A stretch of 64,000 bases of DNA. It comes from Paenibacillus marchantiophytorum. GTDB lineage: Bacteria > Bacillota > Bacilli > Paenibacillales > NBRC-103111. Under the pieces are notes generated by a model. It saw nothing but the letters and a program-made list of their open reading frames with translations, was not told the DNA's origin and did not search any database. Shown piece by piece: positions 1 through 7,830 of the stretch; the first letter of the stretch is position 1; the number at the start of each line of letters is the position of its first letter. The stretch covers positions 17,480-81,479 of the forward strand of contig NZ_BMHE01000035.1 in the NCBI RefSeq assembly GCF_014640555.1. The letters are read 5' to 3'. The translations under genes were made by a program, and so were the position numbers.

Positions 1-107
1 GTGATGATCGTGCTAGTAGCACGTAAAACATCAACGACAATGACGGTCTTATGAAGCAAATCGTCACTTCTTGCTTCGCCGATGTTGGCGACTACCTCGA
101 TATGCAT
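1..107 (-). CDS. comB: 2-phosphosulfolactate phosphatase ComB, N-terminal part (cut by window edge)
   Basis: Only the first 35 or so codons are present. The minus strand reads from an ATG at 107 as M-H-I-E-V-V-A-N-I and later V-V-D-V-L-R-A-T-S-T, which is the conserved opening of ComB/YitC phosphatases. ComB removes phosphate from 2-phosphosulfolactate to give sulfolactate. The gene starts four bases after the comA stop, so the two form one minus-strand operon. The identification rests on a short segment but the motif and the partner gene agree. Confidence 0.8.
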   Translation of the reverse strand, partial: MHIEVVANIGEARSDDLLHKTVIVVDVLRATSTII

Positions 108-110
108 CTT

Positions 111-914
111 CTAATCCTTTCTGGTACCCAAAGACAACGTATCCGAACGAAGTCCTCTGCGCAATGCTTCCAGTGCGATCAGTTCATCTGGCGAAATATT
201 TCCCAAATGAATATCAGGCCCGAGCATGCTGATCAAATGCACCTGTTGACTTTTGAGCGGCGCTTCCCATAGCAGCAGCTGCCCATTAACGGAGGATAGC
301 ACTTTCTGCAGTTCCTCATCCTTGCATTTACCTGCCTGGTCGAAAATACCCACACCCATCCCTGATTCCCGCGCTTCAATCGTCACCAGTTTGGCCCCAT
401 GTTCGGTGTCAATCATGACAGTATCAATGAGCTCCTCCAATTCGATGGTCGAACCCCACCCTTTTTTGCCGTATTCCGTGATGACCTCCAAGCCCTCTTC
501 CATACCGCGAAGGATTAATTCATTTCTGAGTTTGCGATCTATATCAATCGTTCCGTTGGAAATTTCAACCCCGTTAAAGCCGAGTGCGATGATCATATCA
601 AAAAAGGAGTCTACAGCATGCTGTGTAATGGCCACTTCCAAAAAAGTGCCTCCGGGATAGACGCAAATCCCCCTTTCCTTGGCCAAATTGATTTTACTTT
701 TCAATAGGTCTTGGGGATAGAGCGGCGACGTGCCGAAGCCAAGTTTAATCATGTCCAGGTGACTGCTGGAGGTGTTCAATAAATCCTGGAAAGCATACAT
801 GCCCAAGCCTTTATCCATAACCATCGTTTGACCCAGCGTTCTAGGTTTGGCCTGCCTTTGTCCTGTGGGGTCGGCCAGAACGGGGTTCCATTGTAAAAAA
901 GAGGTCACTTCCAT
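111..914 (-). CDS. comA: phosphosulfolactate synthase ComA
   Basis: A 267-residue member of the ComA/YitD family, which adds sulfite to phosphoenolpyruvate to make (2R)-phospho-3-sulfolactate. Conserved stretches include DKGLGM near the N-terminus and a TIM-barrel-like run with GVEISNGTI in the middle. In bacilli the product pathway supplies 3-sulfolactate, a major spore solute; elsewhere it leads to coenzyme M. The ATG at 914 is chosen because GAGGAG lies seven bases before it; the longer frame to 947 has no such site. comB follows directly. Confidence 0.88.
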   Translation of the reverse strand: MEVTSFLQWNPVLADPTGQRQAKPRTLGQTMVMDKGLGMYAFQDLLNTSSSHLDMIKLGFGTSPLYPQDLLKSKINLAKERGICVYPGGTFLEVAITQHAVDSFFDMIIALGFNGVEISNGTIDIDRKLRNELILRGMEEGLEVITEYGKKGWGSTIELEELIDTVMIDTEHGAKLVTIEARESGMGVGIFDQAGKCKDEELQKVLSSVNGQLLLWEAPLKSQQVHLISMLGPDIHLGNISPDELIALEALRRGLRSDTLSLGTRKD

Positions 915-1013
915 GGTATTACTCCTCACTGTCCTTCGAAGGATCAATTATGTGAACAGCATATGCACCCGGATAAATGGTGGTGCCCAGCATGCCTAAA
1001 ATCAGACGAGCCC

Positions 1014-1052
1014 GCATAAGGTAGGGTAAAAAGCTTAAACCCTACCTTATGC
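1014..1052. repeat. perfect 14-bp inverted repeat between comA and yqhV
   Basis: GCATAAGGTAGGGT at 1014-1027 is followed after 11 bases by its exact reverse complement at 1039-1052. It lies between two genes transcribed away from each other, so a terminator is not the obvious reading. An operator or an RNA hairpin in a leader are possible. There is no T-run on either side. Confidence 0.75.
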
Positions 1053-1127
1053 AAGAAGTTCGAGCTAACTCTCACTCCGCAATCATGCAAGGAGTTCTAA
1101 ATCTTTTAAAGGAGGTAGTAAAAAGAA

Positions 1128-1391
1128 ATGAATAAAATTGTTCTAACGATGGCGTCGCTGAGGATGATGTCGGGGAGTATTGAAATCATCGCGGCTATTG
1201 TGATGTTGCGGCTGGCAACGGTGGAGAAGGCTTTGCTCGTGAATGCTGGTTTGGCTCTAGTAGGCCCTCTAGTACTACTAGCTACGACTACCATTGGTTT
1301 GGTAGGAATCGCAGAGAAGCTCTCATATGGCAAGATGCTTTGGGTGATTGCGGGTGTGAGCTGTTTGTTTATTGGCATTTTAAAAAAGTAA
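1128..1391 (+). CDS. yqhV: YqhV-like small membrane protein (DUF2619)
   Basis: An 87-residue hydrophobic protein with about three membrane segments. The sequence (SLRMMSGSIEI, then NAGLALVGPLVLL) matches the YqhV/DUF2619 family, which sits immediately upstream of spoIIIAA in many bacilli, as here. A strong AAAGGAGG precedes the ATG. The function of the family is not established; its fixed position suggests a link to sporulation, but that is inference. Confidence 0.85.
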   Translation: MNKIVLTMASLRMMSGSIEIIAAIVMLRLATVEKALLVNAGLALVGPLVLLATTTIGLVGIAEKLSYGKMLWVIAGVSCLFIGILKK

Positions 1392-1395
1392 TCGG

Positions 1396-1423
1396 TCATA
1401 TTTCTTTCTATTAAGCATAGAAA
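1396..1423 (+). promoter_or_regulatory. sigma-E-like promoter of the spoIIIA operon
   Basis: TCATATT at 1396-1402 matches the sigma-E -35 consensus exactly. Thirteen bases later CATAGAAA at 1416-1423 matches six of eight positions of the -10 consensus CATACAMT. The spacing is one base shorter than usual. It lies about 40 bp before spoIIIAA, and the spoIIIA operon is known to be mother-cell sigma-E controlled. Confidence 0.6.
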
Positions 1424-1463
1424 TGAATATAGAAGACTGGACAACTTGGAGGGATGTCAGGCC

Positions 1464-2447
1464 ATGCTCACAACGATTATGCATTTGTTCCCCCAGTCGC
1501 TCCGGCTTCTGTTAACCGAACTGTCGCCAGAAGTACAAGCTAGCGTTGAAGAGATCCGGATAAGAGAGTCGCGCCCTTTCGAGATTAGCTGGGGTGATCG
1601 GTATGCCTTTCTGGATGAGCGGGGCCAACTTGTTGCGCAGGAAGCCAAGGCCTATAAACCGAATCGTCAGGATTGTCTGACCCTGCTGGAGATGTTGACG
1701 AATCATTCCTTGTACACCTTCGAAGAAGAGCTTAGGCGTGGCTACATCACCATTGTCGGCGGCCATCGAGTAGGACTAGCAGGACGTACTGTGCTGGAAC
1801 AAGGCCATGTCAGACAAATTCGTGATGTCAGTTCCTTCAATATCCGGATTGCTCGTGAACTGCAAGGGGTAGGCCAAGCCGTGCTGCCGCACTTGTATGA
1901 TCCCGTGATGAGAAGTATCCATCATACGCTCATCATTTCGCCGCCGCAGCAAGGGAAAACAACGCTCCTGCGCGATATCGCGAGATTAGTCAGTCGAGGA
2001 GAGTGGGGGCCGGACAGTCTAGCGAATGCCGGCAAGAAGGTCGGGGTCATTGATGAACGCTCCGAGTTGGCTGCTTGTGTGAAAGGAGTGCCTAGATTCG
2101 ATCTTGGGCCGCGCACAGATGTCCTTGACGGTTGTCCCAAGGCGGAAGGCATGATGATGATGATACGGTCTTTATCACCTGATGTGCTGATCGTCGATGA
2201 AATTGGACGCCCAGAAGATGCCCAAGCTATTCATGAAGCGGTTCATACCGGAATTCGGGTAGTCGCCACAGCTCACGGTGCCGACTACGATGACGTACGC
2301 ATGCGGCCTGTACTCAAGCAACTGCTGGAAGAAGGTGTATTTACGAGATATGTCATCTTGCAGCGTCGCAGGGGGGCACCAGCTGCCTATCGCATCATGG
2401 ATCGTTACGGCAAACCCCTTGAATCCATTCCAGTAAGGAAAGGATGA
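1464..2447 (+). CDS. spoIIIAA: stage III sporulation protein AA, secretion-type ATPase
   Basis: The mother-cell ATPase of the SpoIIIA-SpoIIQ channel, which joins mother cell and forespore after engulfment. A P-loop is visible as SPPQQGKTTLLRD in the middle of the chain and a Walker B as DVLIVDEIGRPED. It is related to secretion ATPases of the GspE/VirB11 type. The frame opens at a TTG at 1446, but the ATG at 1464 has GGAGGG ten bases before it and gives a product of 327 residues. First gene of the eight-gene operon. Confidence 0.96.
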   Translation: MLTTIMHLFPQSLRLLLTELSPEVQASVEEIRIRESRPFEISWGDRYAFLDERGQLVAQEAKAYKPNRQDCLTLLEMLTNHSLYTFEEELRRGYITIVGGHRVGLAGRTVLEQGHVRQIRDVSSFNIRIARELQGVGQAVLPHLYDPVMRSIHHTLIISPPQQGKTTLLRDIARLVSRGEWGPDSLANAGKKVGVIDERSELAACVKGVPRFDLGPRTDVLDGCPKAEGMMMMIRSLSPDVLIVDEIGRPEDAQAIHEAVHTGIRVVATAHGADYDDVRMRPVLKQLLEEGVFTRYVILQRRRGAPAAYRIMDRYGKPLESIPVRKG

Positions 2448-2453
2448 GGTAAG

Positions 2454-2972
2454 ATGCTTAAATTCGTCGGCGGGGTACTGATCATTGGCGCAGCGACTTT
2501 GTTTGGATTTTTGAAGGCAACGCACTACATTAGGCGTCCCAAACAAATTAGAGCGCTCATCAGCGCTTTAGGACGAATGGAGACGGAAATCACCTATGCC
2601 CTCACACCGCTGCCTGAAGCTTTCATCTCTCTCAGTAAACAAGTGCCTGACCCCTTGTCATCTCTATTTCGTATAACGGCTGAACGTTTATTGAGCAGTG
2701 ATGGACTATCCACGCGGGAGATATGGCGCATGAGTGTTCAGGATGTCTGGACACGCACCTCCATGAAACAAGCGGAGCAAGAAGTTGTTCTGCAGCTAGG
2801 TTCCGTTCTTGGACTGACAGATCGCAGCGACCAGATCAAACATATTCGGCTTGCCATCAGCCAACTGCAAACCGAAGAGACCGAATCGAGGGAAGAACAA
2901 CGGCGCTACGAGAAAATGTGGAAAAGCCTTGGTGTTCTAATCGGCGCATTAATCGTGATTTTGATGTATTAA
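2454..2972 (+). CDS. spoIIIAB: stage III sporulation protein AB
   Basis: A 172-residue membrane protein with an N-terminal membrane segment (about residues 3-20) and a second at the C-terminus (GVLIGALIVILMY). Between them is a helical cytoplasmic region with the conserved FITAERL-like and QAEQEVV stretches of SpoIIIAB. The family resembles the cytoplasmic domain of GspF and is thought to dock the SpoIIIAA ATPase. It starts six bases after spoIIIAA ends. Confidence 0.95.
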   Translation: MLKFVGGVLIIGAATLFGFLKATHYIRRPKQIRALISALGRMETEITYALTPLPEAFISLSKQVPDPLSSLFRITAERLLSSDGLSTREIWRMSVQDVWTRTSMKQAEQEVVLQLGSVLGLTDRSDQIKHIRLAISQLQTEETESREEQRRYEKMWKSLGVLIGALIVILMY

Positions 2973-3034
2973 GGGTAGCAAGGACATTGCCGCAATCGGC
3001 AGTCGTTCCTTGTCAACAGAGTGAGGTGCCTGGA

Positions 3035-3238
3035 ATGAATGTAGATGTGAATGCCATTTTCCAGATCGCCGGCATCGGCATCATCATCGCGATGATCCAT
3101 TCGGTGCTCAAGCAGATGGGCAAAGAGGATATGGCTCACTGGGTCACGGTTATCGGCTTTGTGGTCGTGCTCTTCATGGTCGTCAGTATGCTCGATCATT
3201 TATTTAAAGAAATCAAAACCATTTTCCTATTCCAATGA
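3035..3238 (+). CDS. spoIIIAC: stage III sporulation protein AC
   Basis: A 67-residue protein with two membrane helices and the loop KQMGKEDMAHW between them, typical of SpoIIIAC. A longer frame from 2723 overlaps spoIIIAB in another phase and is not credible; the ATG at 3035 has GTGAGGTG upstream and gives the family length. The protein is a membrane component of the SpoIIIA channel, with SpoIIIAD. Confidence 0.95.
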   Translation: MNVDVNAIFQIAGIGIIIAMIHSVLKQMGKEDMAHWVTVIGFVVVLFMVVSMLDHLFKEIKTIFLFQ

Positions 3239-3248
3239 GGTGGGCCAA

Positions 3249-3638
3249 ATGGAAATCATCCAGATTGTAGGCCTCGGACTCATTGTTACGATATTAACGC
3301 TCATCATCAAAGAGCAGAAGCCGATGTTCGCTTTTCTGCTGGCGGCCTTTACAGGCATTATGATCTTCCTGTTTCTGATCGGTAAAATTTCTACGGTCAT
3401 TCAGGTGCTTGAGGATCTAGCGCAAAAATCCAGCATTAATATGGTTTTCCTCAAAACCATACTCAAAATCATAGGCGTCGCCTACATTGCTGAGTTCGGT
3501 GCCCAAATAGTTCGGGATGCCGGCCAGGAATCTATTGCCTCCAAGATAGAGCTGTCAGGCAAGGTGCTCATTATGGTGATGGCGATTCCCATCATTACCG
3601 TCATTATCGAAACCGTCGTTAAGCTGCTGCCGGCTTAG
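3249..3638 (+). CDS. spoIIIAD: stage III sporulation protein AD
   Basis: 129 residues with three to four membrane helices, starting MEIIQIVGLGL. Conserved features include KTILKIIGVAYIAEFGAQIVRD and the following charged EXI segment, the signature of SpoIIIAD. GAGGTGGG precedes the ATG at 3249; the upstream extension from 3159 overlaps spoIIIAC. It is a membrane part of the SpoIIIA complex. Confidence 0.95.
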   Translation: MEIIQIVGLGLIVTILTLIIKEQKPMFAFLLAAFTGIMIFLFLIGKISTVIQVLEDLAQKSSINMVFLKTILKIIGVAYIAEFGAQIVRDAGQESIASKIELSGKVLIMVMAIPIITVIIETVVKLLPA

Positions 3639-3662
3639 ATGATTTACTTAGGAGTGACAGGA

Positions 3663-4862
3663 ATGAACCTACTTTATTCGCACCAGAGACTGAATCACCG
3701 TTGGATGATTGTATGTATCCTGATTATGGGCTTCTGGCTCGGGATGACGAATTTGTCTCATGCAGCATCTCCAACGGATGCCATTATCAAAGAGCAGGCC
3801 AACCATTTGAATACCGAACCTGTCGAGCAATACTGGGATAAGCTCATGAAAGAGTATGGCGGATATTTCCCGGAAAGCAAGCCGCCAACCTTTATGGAGC
3901 TGCTGCTGGGGACGAAGGGGATTAGTTTCAAAAGTATTTTCAAAGGACTTCTCAGCTATGTCTTTCATGAAATTATTATCAATGGCAAGCTGCTGGCTTC
4001 GATCGTTATCCTCACGATTTTCAGCATGATTCTAGAGACGCTGCAAAGCTCATTCGAACGGAATACCGTGAGCAAGCTAGGCTATTCCATTACCTACATG
4101 GTGATGATCATCATTGCTATCAATAGTTTCAGTGTGGCCATCGGCTATGCCAAAGATGCCATCACATCGATGATTCAGTTCATGCTTGCCCTTGTTCCCT
4201 TGTTGTTGACTCTGCTGGCTTCTATGGGCAATGTGACTTCTGTTGCCATCTTGCACCCGCTCATCGTCTTCATGATTCACACGGTTGGCACAGCGATTTA
4301 TGTGTTTGTTTTCCCGCTGCTGTTCTTCTCAGCGGTTCTGCACATCGTTAGTTCGCTGAGCGAGAAGTACAAGGTAACCCAGCTTGCGAACCTGCTTCGC
4401 ACGATCGCGCTCAGTATGCTTGGTGTATTCGTAACGGTATTCCTTGGCGTTATTTCGATTCAAGGGACAGCAGGGGCGGTCAGAGACGGCGTAGCCATTA
4501 GGACGGCCAAGTATATCACCGGTAACTTCGTGCCGGTTGTCGGTCGATTGTTCTCGGATGCGACAGAAACCGTAATCGGGGCTTCCTTGCTAGTGAAGAA
4601 TGCGATTGGACTTGTCGGGGTTGTCATACTTGTGATGCTTTGCGCCTTTCCAGCTATCAAAATTTTGACGCTTGCCTTCATTTACAACTTATCAGCAGCG
4701 ATAATGCAGCCCTTGGGAGACAGTCCCATGATCGCTTGTCTGCAAACGATCGGGAAGAGCTTGATTTATGTGTTTGCGGCGCTAGCTGCCGTGAGCCTGA
4801 TGTTCTTTCTAGCCTTAACCATCATGATTGCTATCAGTAATGTGTCTGTGATGATGCGATGA
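3663..4862 (+). CDS. spoIIIAE: stage III sporulation protein AE
   Basis: A 399-residue polytopic protein with an N-terminal signal peptide (hydrophobic run then SHA-A near residue 34), an extracellular segment, then about seven membrane helices. It is the largest membrane subunit of the SpoIIIA channel. The ATG at 3663 follows AGGAG by nine bases and is preferred to the ATG at 3639, which lies directly after the spoIIIAD stop without its own site. Confidence 0.94.
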   Translation: MNLLYSHQRLNHRWMIVCILIMGFWLGMTNLSHAASPTDAIIKEQANHLNTEPVEQYWDKLMKEYGGYFPESKPPTFMELLLGTKGISFKSIFKGLLSYVFHEIIINGKLLASIVILTIFSMILETLQSSFERNTVSKLGYSITYMVMIIIAINSFSVAIGYAKDAITSMIQFMLALVPLLLTLLASMGNVTSVAILHPLIVFMIHTVGTAIYVFVFPLLFFSAVLHIVSSLSEKYKVTQLANLLRTIALSMLGVFVTVFLGVISIQGTAGAVRDGVAIRTAKYITGNFVPVVGRLFSDATETVIGASLLVKNAIGLVGVVILVMLCAFPAIKILTLAFIYNLSAAIMQPLGDSPMIACLQTIGKSLIYVFAALAAVSLMFFLALTIMIAISNVSVMMR

Positions 4863-4875
4863 AAGGAGCCCAACT

Positions 4876-5622
4876 ATGGATTGGTTAGCTGGTTGGTTGA
4901 AAACCGTCATCATGGTCATCATGTTGGCCACCTTTGTGGATTTACTGCTTCCAAGCAATACCATGCAGCGCTATGTCAAAACAGTTATGAGCCTATTCAT
5001 CCTATTGACCCTGTTGTCCCCGGTTCTGCAGTTGTTCCAGAAGGATTGGAACATGGATCAATTGATTGGTCAAGCCGAGCAAAAGCAAAACGAGAAGTCG
5101 ATGGTTGCGAGCAGCGCTGGAAGCAGCGGAATGAAGTCGTTGGAAGCTATCACGAAGGAAGGTCAAAGGCTGCAGGCGGAAGGGCAGAAGCAGTCTCAAC
5201 AGATGCTGCAAACGCAGCTAGCTGGCATGATGAAAGAGGATTTGCAGAAGCAAACAGACCTTCTCATTCAGGACGTTCAGGTAGCAGCGCAGATCGACAA
5301 TAATGGGAAACCCGTGATTATGAAAGTCAGGGTAACCCTTGATGATATAGAAGCAAAGAAGATGACTTCCAAGCAAGGGAATTCCAAAAGCATAGCGGTT
5401 ATGGAACCTGTGAAACCGATCGACCCGATTCGGGTCGAACCAGGAGTAAAGCTTTCTGATAGCAGTACTAAGGATGTTAAGGCTGCTGCTGCTCCAGGAT
5501 TACCCTCTGCCTATGAGCAAGAAGCAGAGCGGCTTAGACAAAGCATTGCCCGTAATTGGTTAGTAGAGTCAGCTCAGATTGATATCCAGCTTGCACAAAG
5601 GAACGGAAGGATTGCGAGGTGA
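4876..5622 (+). CDS. spoIIIAF: stage III sporulation protein AF
   Basis: 248 residues. Two membrane helices lie at the N-terminus (about 8-25 and 34-52), followed by a glutamine- and lysine-rich helical region and a C-terminal soluble domain ending in IDIQLAQRNG. This is the SpoIIIAF layout; the C-terminal domain has a ring-building-motif-like fold in B. subtilis. The central part, about residues 65-120, is unusually Gln-rich. AAAGGAG precedes the ATG. Confidence 0.92.
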   Translation: MDWLAGWLKTVIMVIMLATFVDLLLPSNTMQRYVKTVMSLFILLTLLSPVLQLFQKDWNMDQLIGQAEQKQNEKSMVASSAGSSGMKSLEAITKEGQRLQAEGQKQSQQMLQTQLAGMMKEDLQKQTDLLIQDVQVAAQIDNNGKPVIMKVRVTLDDIEAKKMTSKQGNSKSIAVMEPVKPIDPIRVEPGVKLSDSSTKDVKAAAAPGLPSAYEQEAERLRQSIARNWLVESAQIDIQLAQRNGRIAR

Positions 5623-5626
5623 ATCG

Positions 5627-6265
5627 ATGGGAACATTGCTGCAATGGATGGAGCACAAATTCGGCGGAGGTCCGGGAGGGCCCAAACGTAAAAATACGCT
5701 GCTATGGGTCATTATGATTGGACTTTTAGGAGCTGCGCTGATGATTATGAATGCCTTTATGACTGTAAAAGATGTCGATCCCATCAATGCGGGCCGAGCT
5801 TCCCCGCCACCAAGTAAAGAAACATTTCTAGGCAGCTCACCCAAGGAAAATTCTACCTTTCATGACTACGAGGCAGCTTATCAGTCCCAATTGAAAGAGA
5901 TCTTACAAAAAATTGTCGGTGTCGGCGATGTAGAAGTGCTCGTTACGATTGAATCAACGGAGGAAATGACCGTCGACAAAAATTATAATGACAATCAACA
6001 AATGACGACAGAACGCGACAATGGCGGGGCAACTCGGAATATATCCCAGGTAACGCGGAGTGGTGAAGTGGTGATTTATCAAGTGTCAGGTGACCAAAAA
6101 CCACTTGTGCTCAAATATATTAAACCTAAGATTAGAGGGGTTATCGTTGTCGCCAAAGGTGCTGAGAATCTTACCGTGAAAAAAATGATTACAGAAGCCG
6201 TTGAACGCGGCCTTGGCGTCGAGGCGCACCGCATCTCCATCTTACCCCGCAAAACGGGTGAATAA
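5627..6265 (+). CDS. spoIIIAG: stage III sporulation protein AG
   Basis: 212 residues: one membrane helix (about 21-41), a short linker, then the ring-building-motif domain with GVGDVEVLVTIESTEE and the conserved IRGVIVVAKGAENLTVK segment. SpoIIIAG forms a large ring in the intermembrane space. The ATG at 5627 overlaps nothing and has GCGAGGTG upstream; the frame upstream to 5579 overlaps spoIIIAF. Confidence 0.95.
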   Translation: MGTLLQWMEHKFGGGPGGPKRKNTLLWVIMIGLLGAALMIMNAFMTVKDVDPINAGRASPPPSKETFLGSSPKENSTFHDYEAAYQSQLKEILQKIVGVGDVEVLVTIESTEEMTVDKNYNDNQQMTTERDNGGATRNISQVTRSGEVVIYQVSGDQKPLVLKYIKPKIRGVIVVAKGAENLTVKKMITEAVERGLGVEAHRISILPRKTGE

Positions 6266-6303
6266 AAAAGCAAATATCAACCAAATATGAGGAGGAATAT
6301 TCA

Positions 6304-7113
6304 ATGAACGCAAAAAGACAAACAATTTGGCTCGTATCCATGCTCAGCTTAATGGTGGTGCTTTCAGCTTATTATTTATTCACAGAGGATGTCAACAAAC
6401 TCGATTTGGCAGCGTCAAGCACGGCGCAAACCGGTCAAGAAGTGAAGATTGATATGAGTCAAGTTGATCCTGCGAATGCCGCTAAAACAGATGTGAAAGC
6501 AACAACAGGCAAGGATACAAAAATCGACACGAAAGTTGCAACACCACAAAATGCAACACCGCAAAATGCAACAAAAACCGACGCCAAGACTGAGGTTAAG
6601 ACGGATGCCAAAACGAACGTGAAAACAGAAGCCAAAACGGACGTGAAAACAGATGCCAAAACAACAACAAGCACTGGCACATCCAAAGTACCGCAATCCA
6701 GCACAGCCAAGACAGATGACCAAGTGCTGAAACAAGTGGAAGAGCAAGCAAAAACCACATCAGCAAGCGACTATTTTACCAATGAGCAAATGAAACAGAG
6801 CGAATATTTCAGCAAAACATCGTCCGATTTGATGGAAATTATTATAGATGCCAAGAAATCGCCAGATGCGGTTGCGAAGGCGACCAATGATTTATCCAAG
6901 CTGACGGATGTTCAAGAAAAAGTAGAAAATCTGCAAGATGTGTTGATGAAAGATTTCCCGCAAGCGATTGTGAATCAAGATGGAAACAAGTGGAAAGTAA
7001 CGGTTCAAAGTGATAAATTAGAAAAAAGTCAAGGTGTTACCATCGTCGATATGGTCGTTAAAGAGTTAGGTGCAGCACCAGAAAACATCAAGATTCAGTA
7101 TGTGCGCCCATAA
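6304..7113 (+). CDS. spoIIIAH: stage III sporulation protein AH with enlarged Lys/Thr linker
   Basis: 269 residues. One membrane helix (about 8-26), then a long low-complexity linker, then the conserved YscJ/FliF-like domain from about residue 150 (SDYFTNEQMKQSEYF to the end). SpoIIIAH binds forespore SpoIIQ across the septum. The family is usually near 220 residues; the extra length is in residues 61-120, made of repeated KTDAKT, KTEAKT and KTDVKT-type units. GAGGAGGAAT precedes the ATG. Last gene of the operon. Confidence 0.95.
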   Translation: MNAKRQTIWLVSMLSLMVVLSAYYLFTEDVNKLDLAASSTAQTGQEVKIDMSQVDPANAAKTDVKATTGKDTKIDTKVATPQNATPQNATKTDAKTEVKTDAKTNVKTEAKTDVKTDAKTTTSTGTSKVPQSSTAKTDDQVLKQVEEQAKTTSASDYFTNEQMKQSEYFSKTSSDLMEIIIDAKKSPDAVAKATNDLSKLTDVQEKVENLQDVLMKDFPQAIVNQDGNKWKVTVQSDKLEKSQGVTIVDMVVKELGAAPENIKIQYVRP

Positions 7114-7150
7114 GCAAAAGAGCGAGGTCAACGCACATTGGGATGGCGAT

Positions 7151-7185
7151 GGAAAGGGTCCGGACAAACTGGACTCTTTCCATTT
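7151..7185 (+). terminator. hairpin terminator after spoIIIAH
   Basis: GGAAAGGGTCC at 7151-7161 pairs with GGACTCTTTCC at 7171-7181 across a nine-base loop, with one mismatch. The tail is only moderately T-rich. Confidence 0.55.
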
Positions 7186-7205
7186 CTTGCGTTTATGGGT
7201 ATAAT
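7177..7205 (+). promoter_or_regulatory. candidate sigma-A promoter of accBC
   Basis: TATAAT at 7200-7205 lies 17 bases after TTTCCA at 7177-7182, a four-of-six -35. It is 65 bp before accB and overlaps the end of the preceding hairpin. Confidence 0.55.
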
Positions 7206-7270
7206 ACATACGTTGCGGCTATGAAACCGCATTTTTTATTGGTTCACCAACGTCTAAAGGAGTGACATGA

Positions 7271-7765
7271 ATGTTCAAATTGAGTGAAATCAAAGAGTTG
7301 ATCAAACTCGTCGATCAATCCTCTTTACAAGAACTTGAGATCGAAAATGAAGGCGCCCGCCTTGCTATTCGTAAACCAAGCAAATCAGAGCCTATCTACG
7401 TTACGGCTCCCGCACAACACACATATGCACCAATTGGTCAAGCCAGCATTGCGAATACGGCCCCTGTTGCCGCTTTGGATGCAGCGTTGCCTGCGACTGG
7501 ACATGTTAAGCAAGAGGACTCATCTTTACATAAGATCGTTTCACCGATGGTAGGAACTTTCTATCAGTCTGCTTCTCCAGGTTCTGCTCCTTTTACGGAT
7601 GTTGGCAACAAAGTAGGAGACAAATCGGTTGTATGTATCATTGAAGCGATGAAATTAATGAACGAAATCGAAGCCGAAATCAAAGGTGAGATCGTGGAAA
7701 TTCTCGTTGAAAACGGTCAGCTTGTTGAATACGGACAGCCTTTATTCTTGGTGAAACCGGAGTAA
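7271..7765 (+). CDS. accB: biotin carboxyl carrier protein of acetyl-CoA carboxylase
   Basis: 164 residues. The N-terminal helix (FKLSEIKELIKLVDQSSL) and C-terminal biotinyl domain flank an Ala/Pro-rich linker (about 45-80). The biotin attachment site reads CIIEAMKLMNEIEAE, with the lysine of EAMK as acceptor. The protein carries CO2 on biotin from AccC to the carboxyltransferase in malonyl-CoA synthesis. accC follows 65 bp later; both carry good ribosome sites. Confidence 0.97.
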   Translation: MFKLSEIKELIKLVDQSSLQELEIENEGARLAIRKPSKSEPIYVTAPAQHTYAPIGQASIANTAPVAALDAALPATGHVKQEDSSLHKIVSPMVGTFYQSASPGSAPFTDVGNKVGDKSVVCIIEAMKLMNEIEAEIKGEIVEILVENGQLVEYGQPLFLVKPE

Positions 7766-7830
7766 GCGCGTTTAAAGCGAAGGCTTACGATGTAAGTTTT
7801 CCTAACGGAAAACTTTTAGGAGGAAAAACA

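Noticed and set aside
2723..3238. 171-codon frame covering the end of spoIIIAB and spoIIIAC
   Set aside because: Only the part from 3035 is SpoIIIAC; the rest is out-of-phase reading of spoIIIAB.
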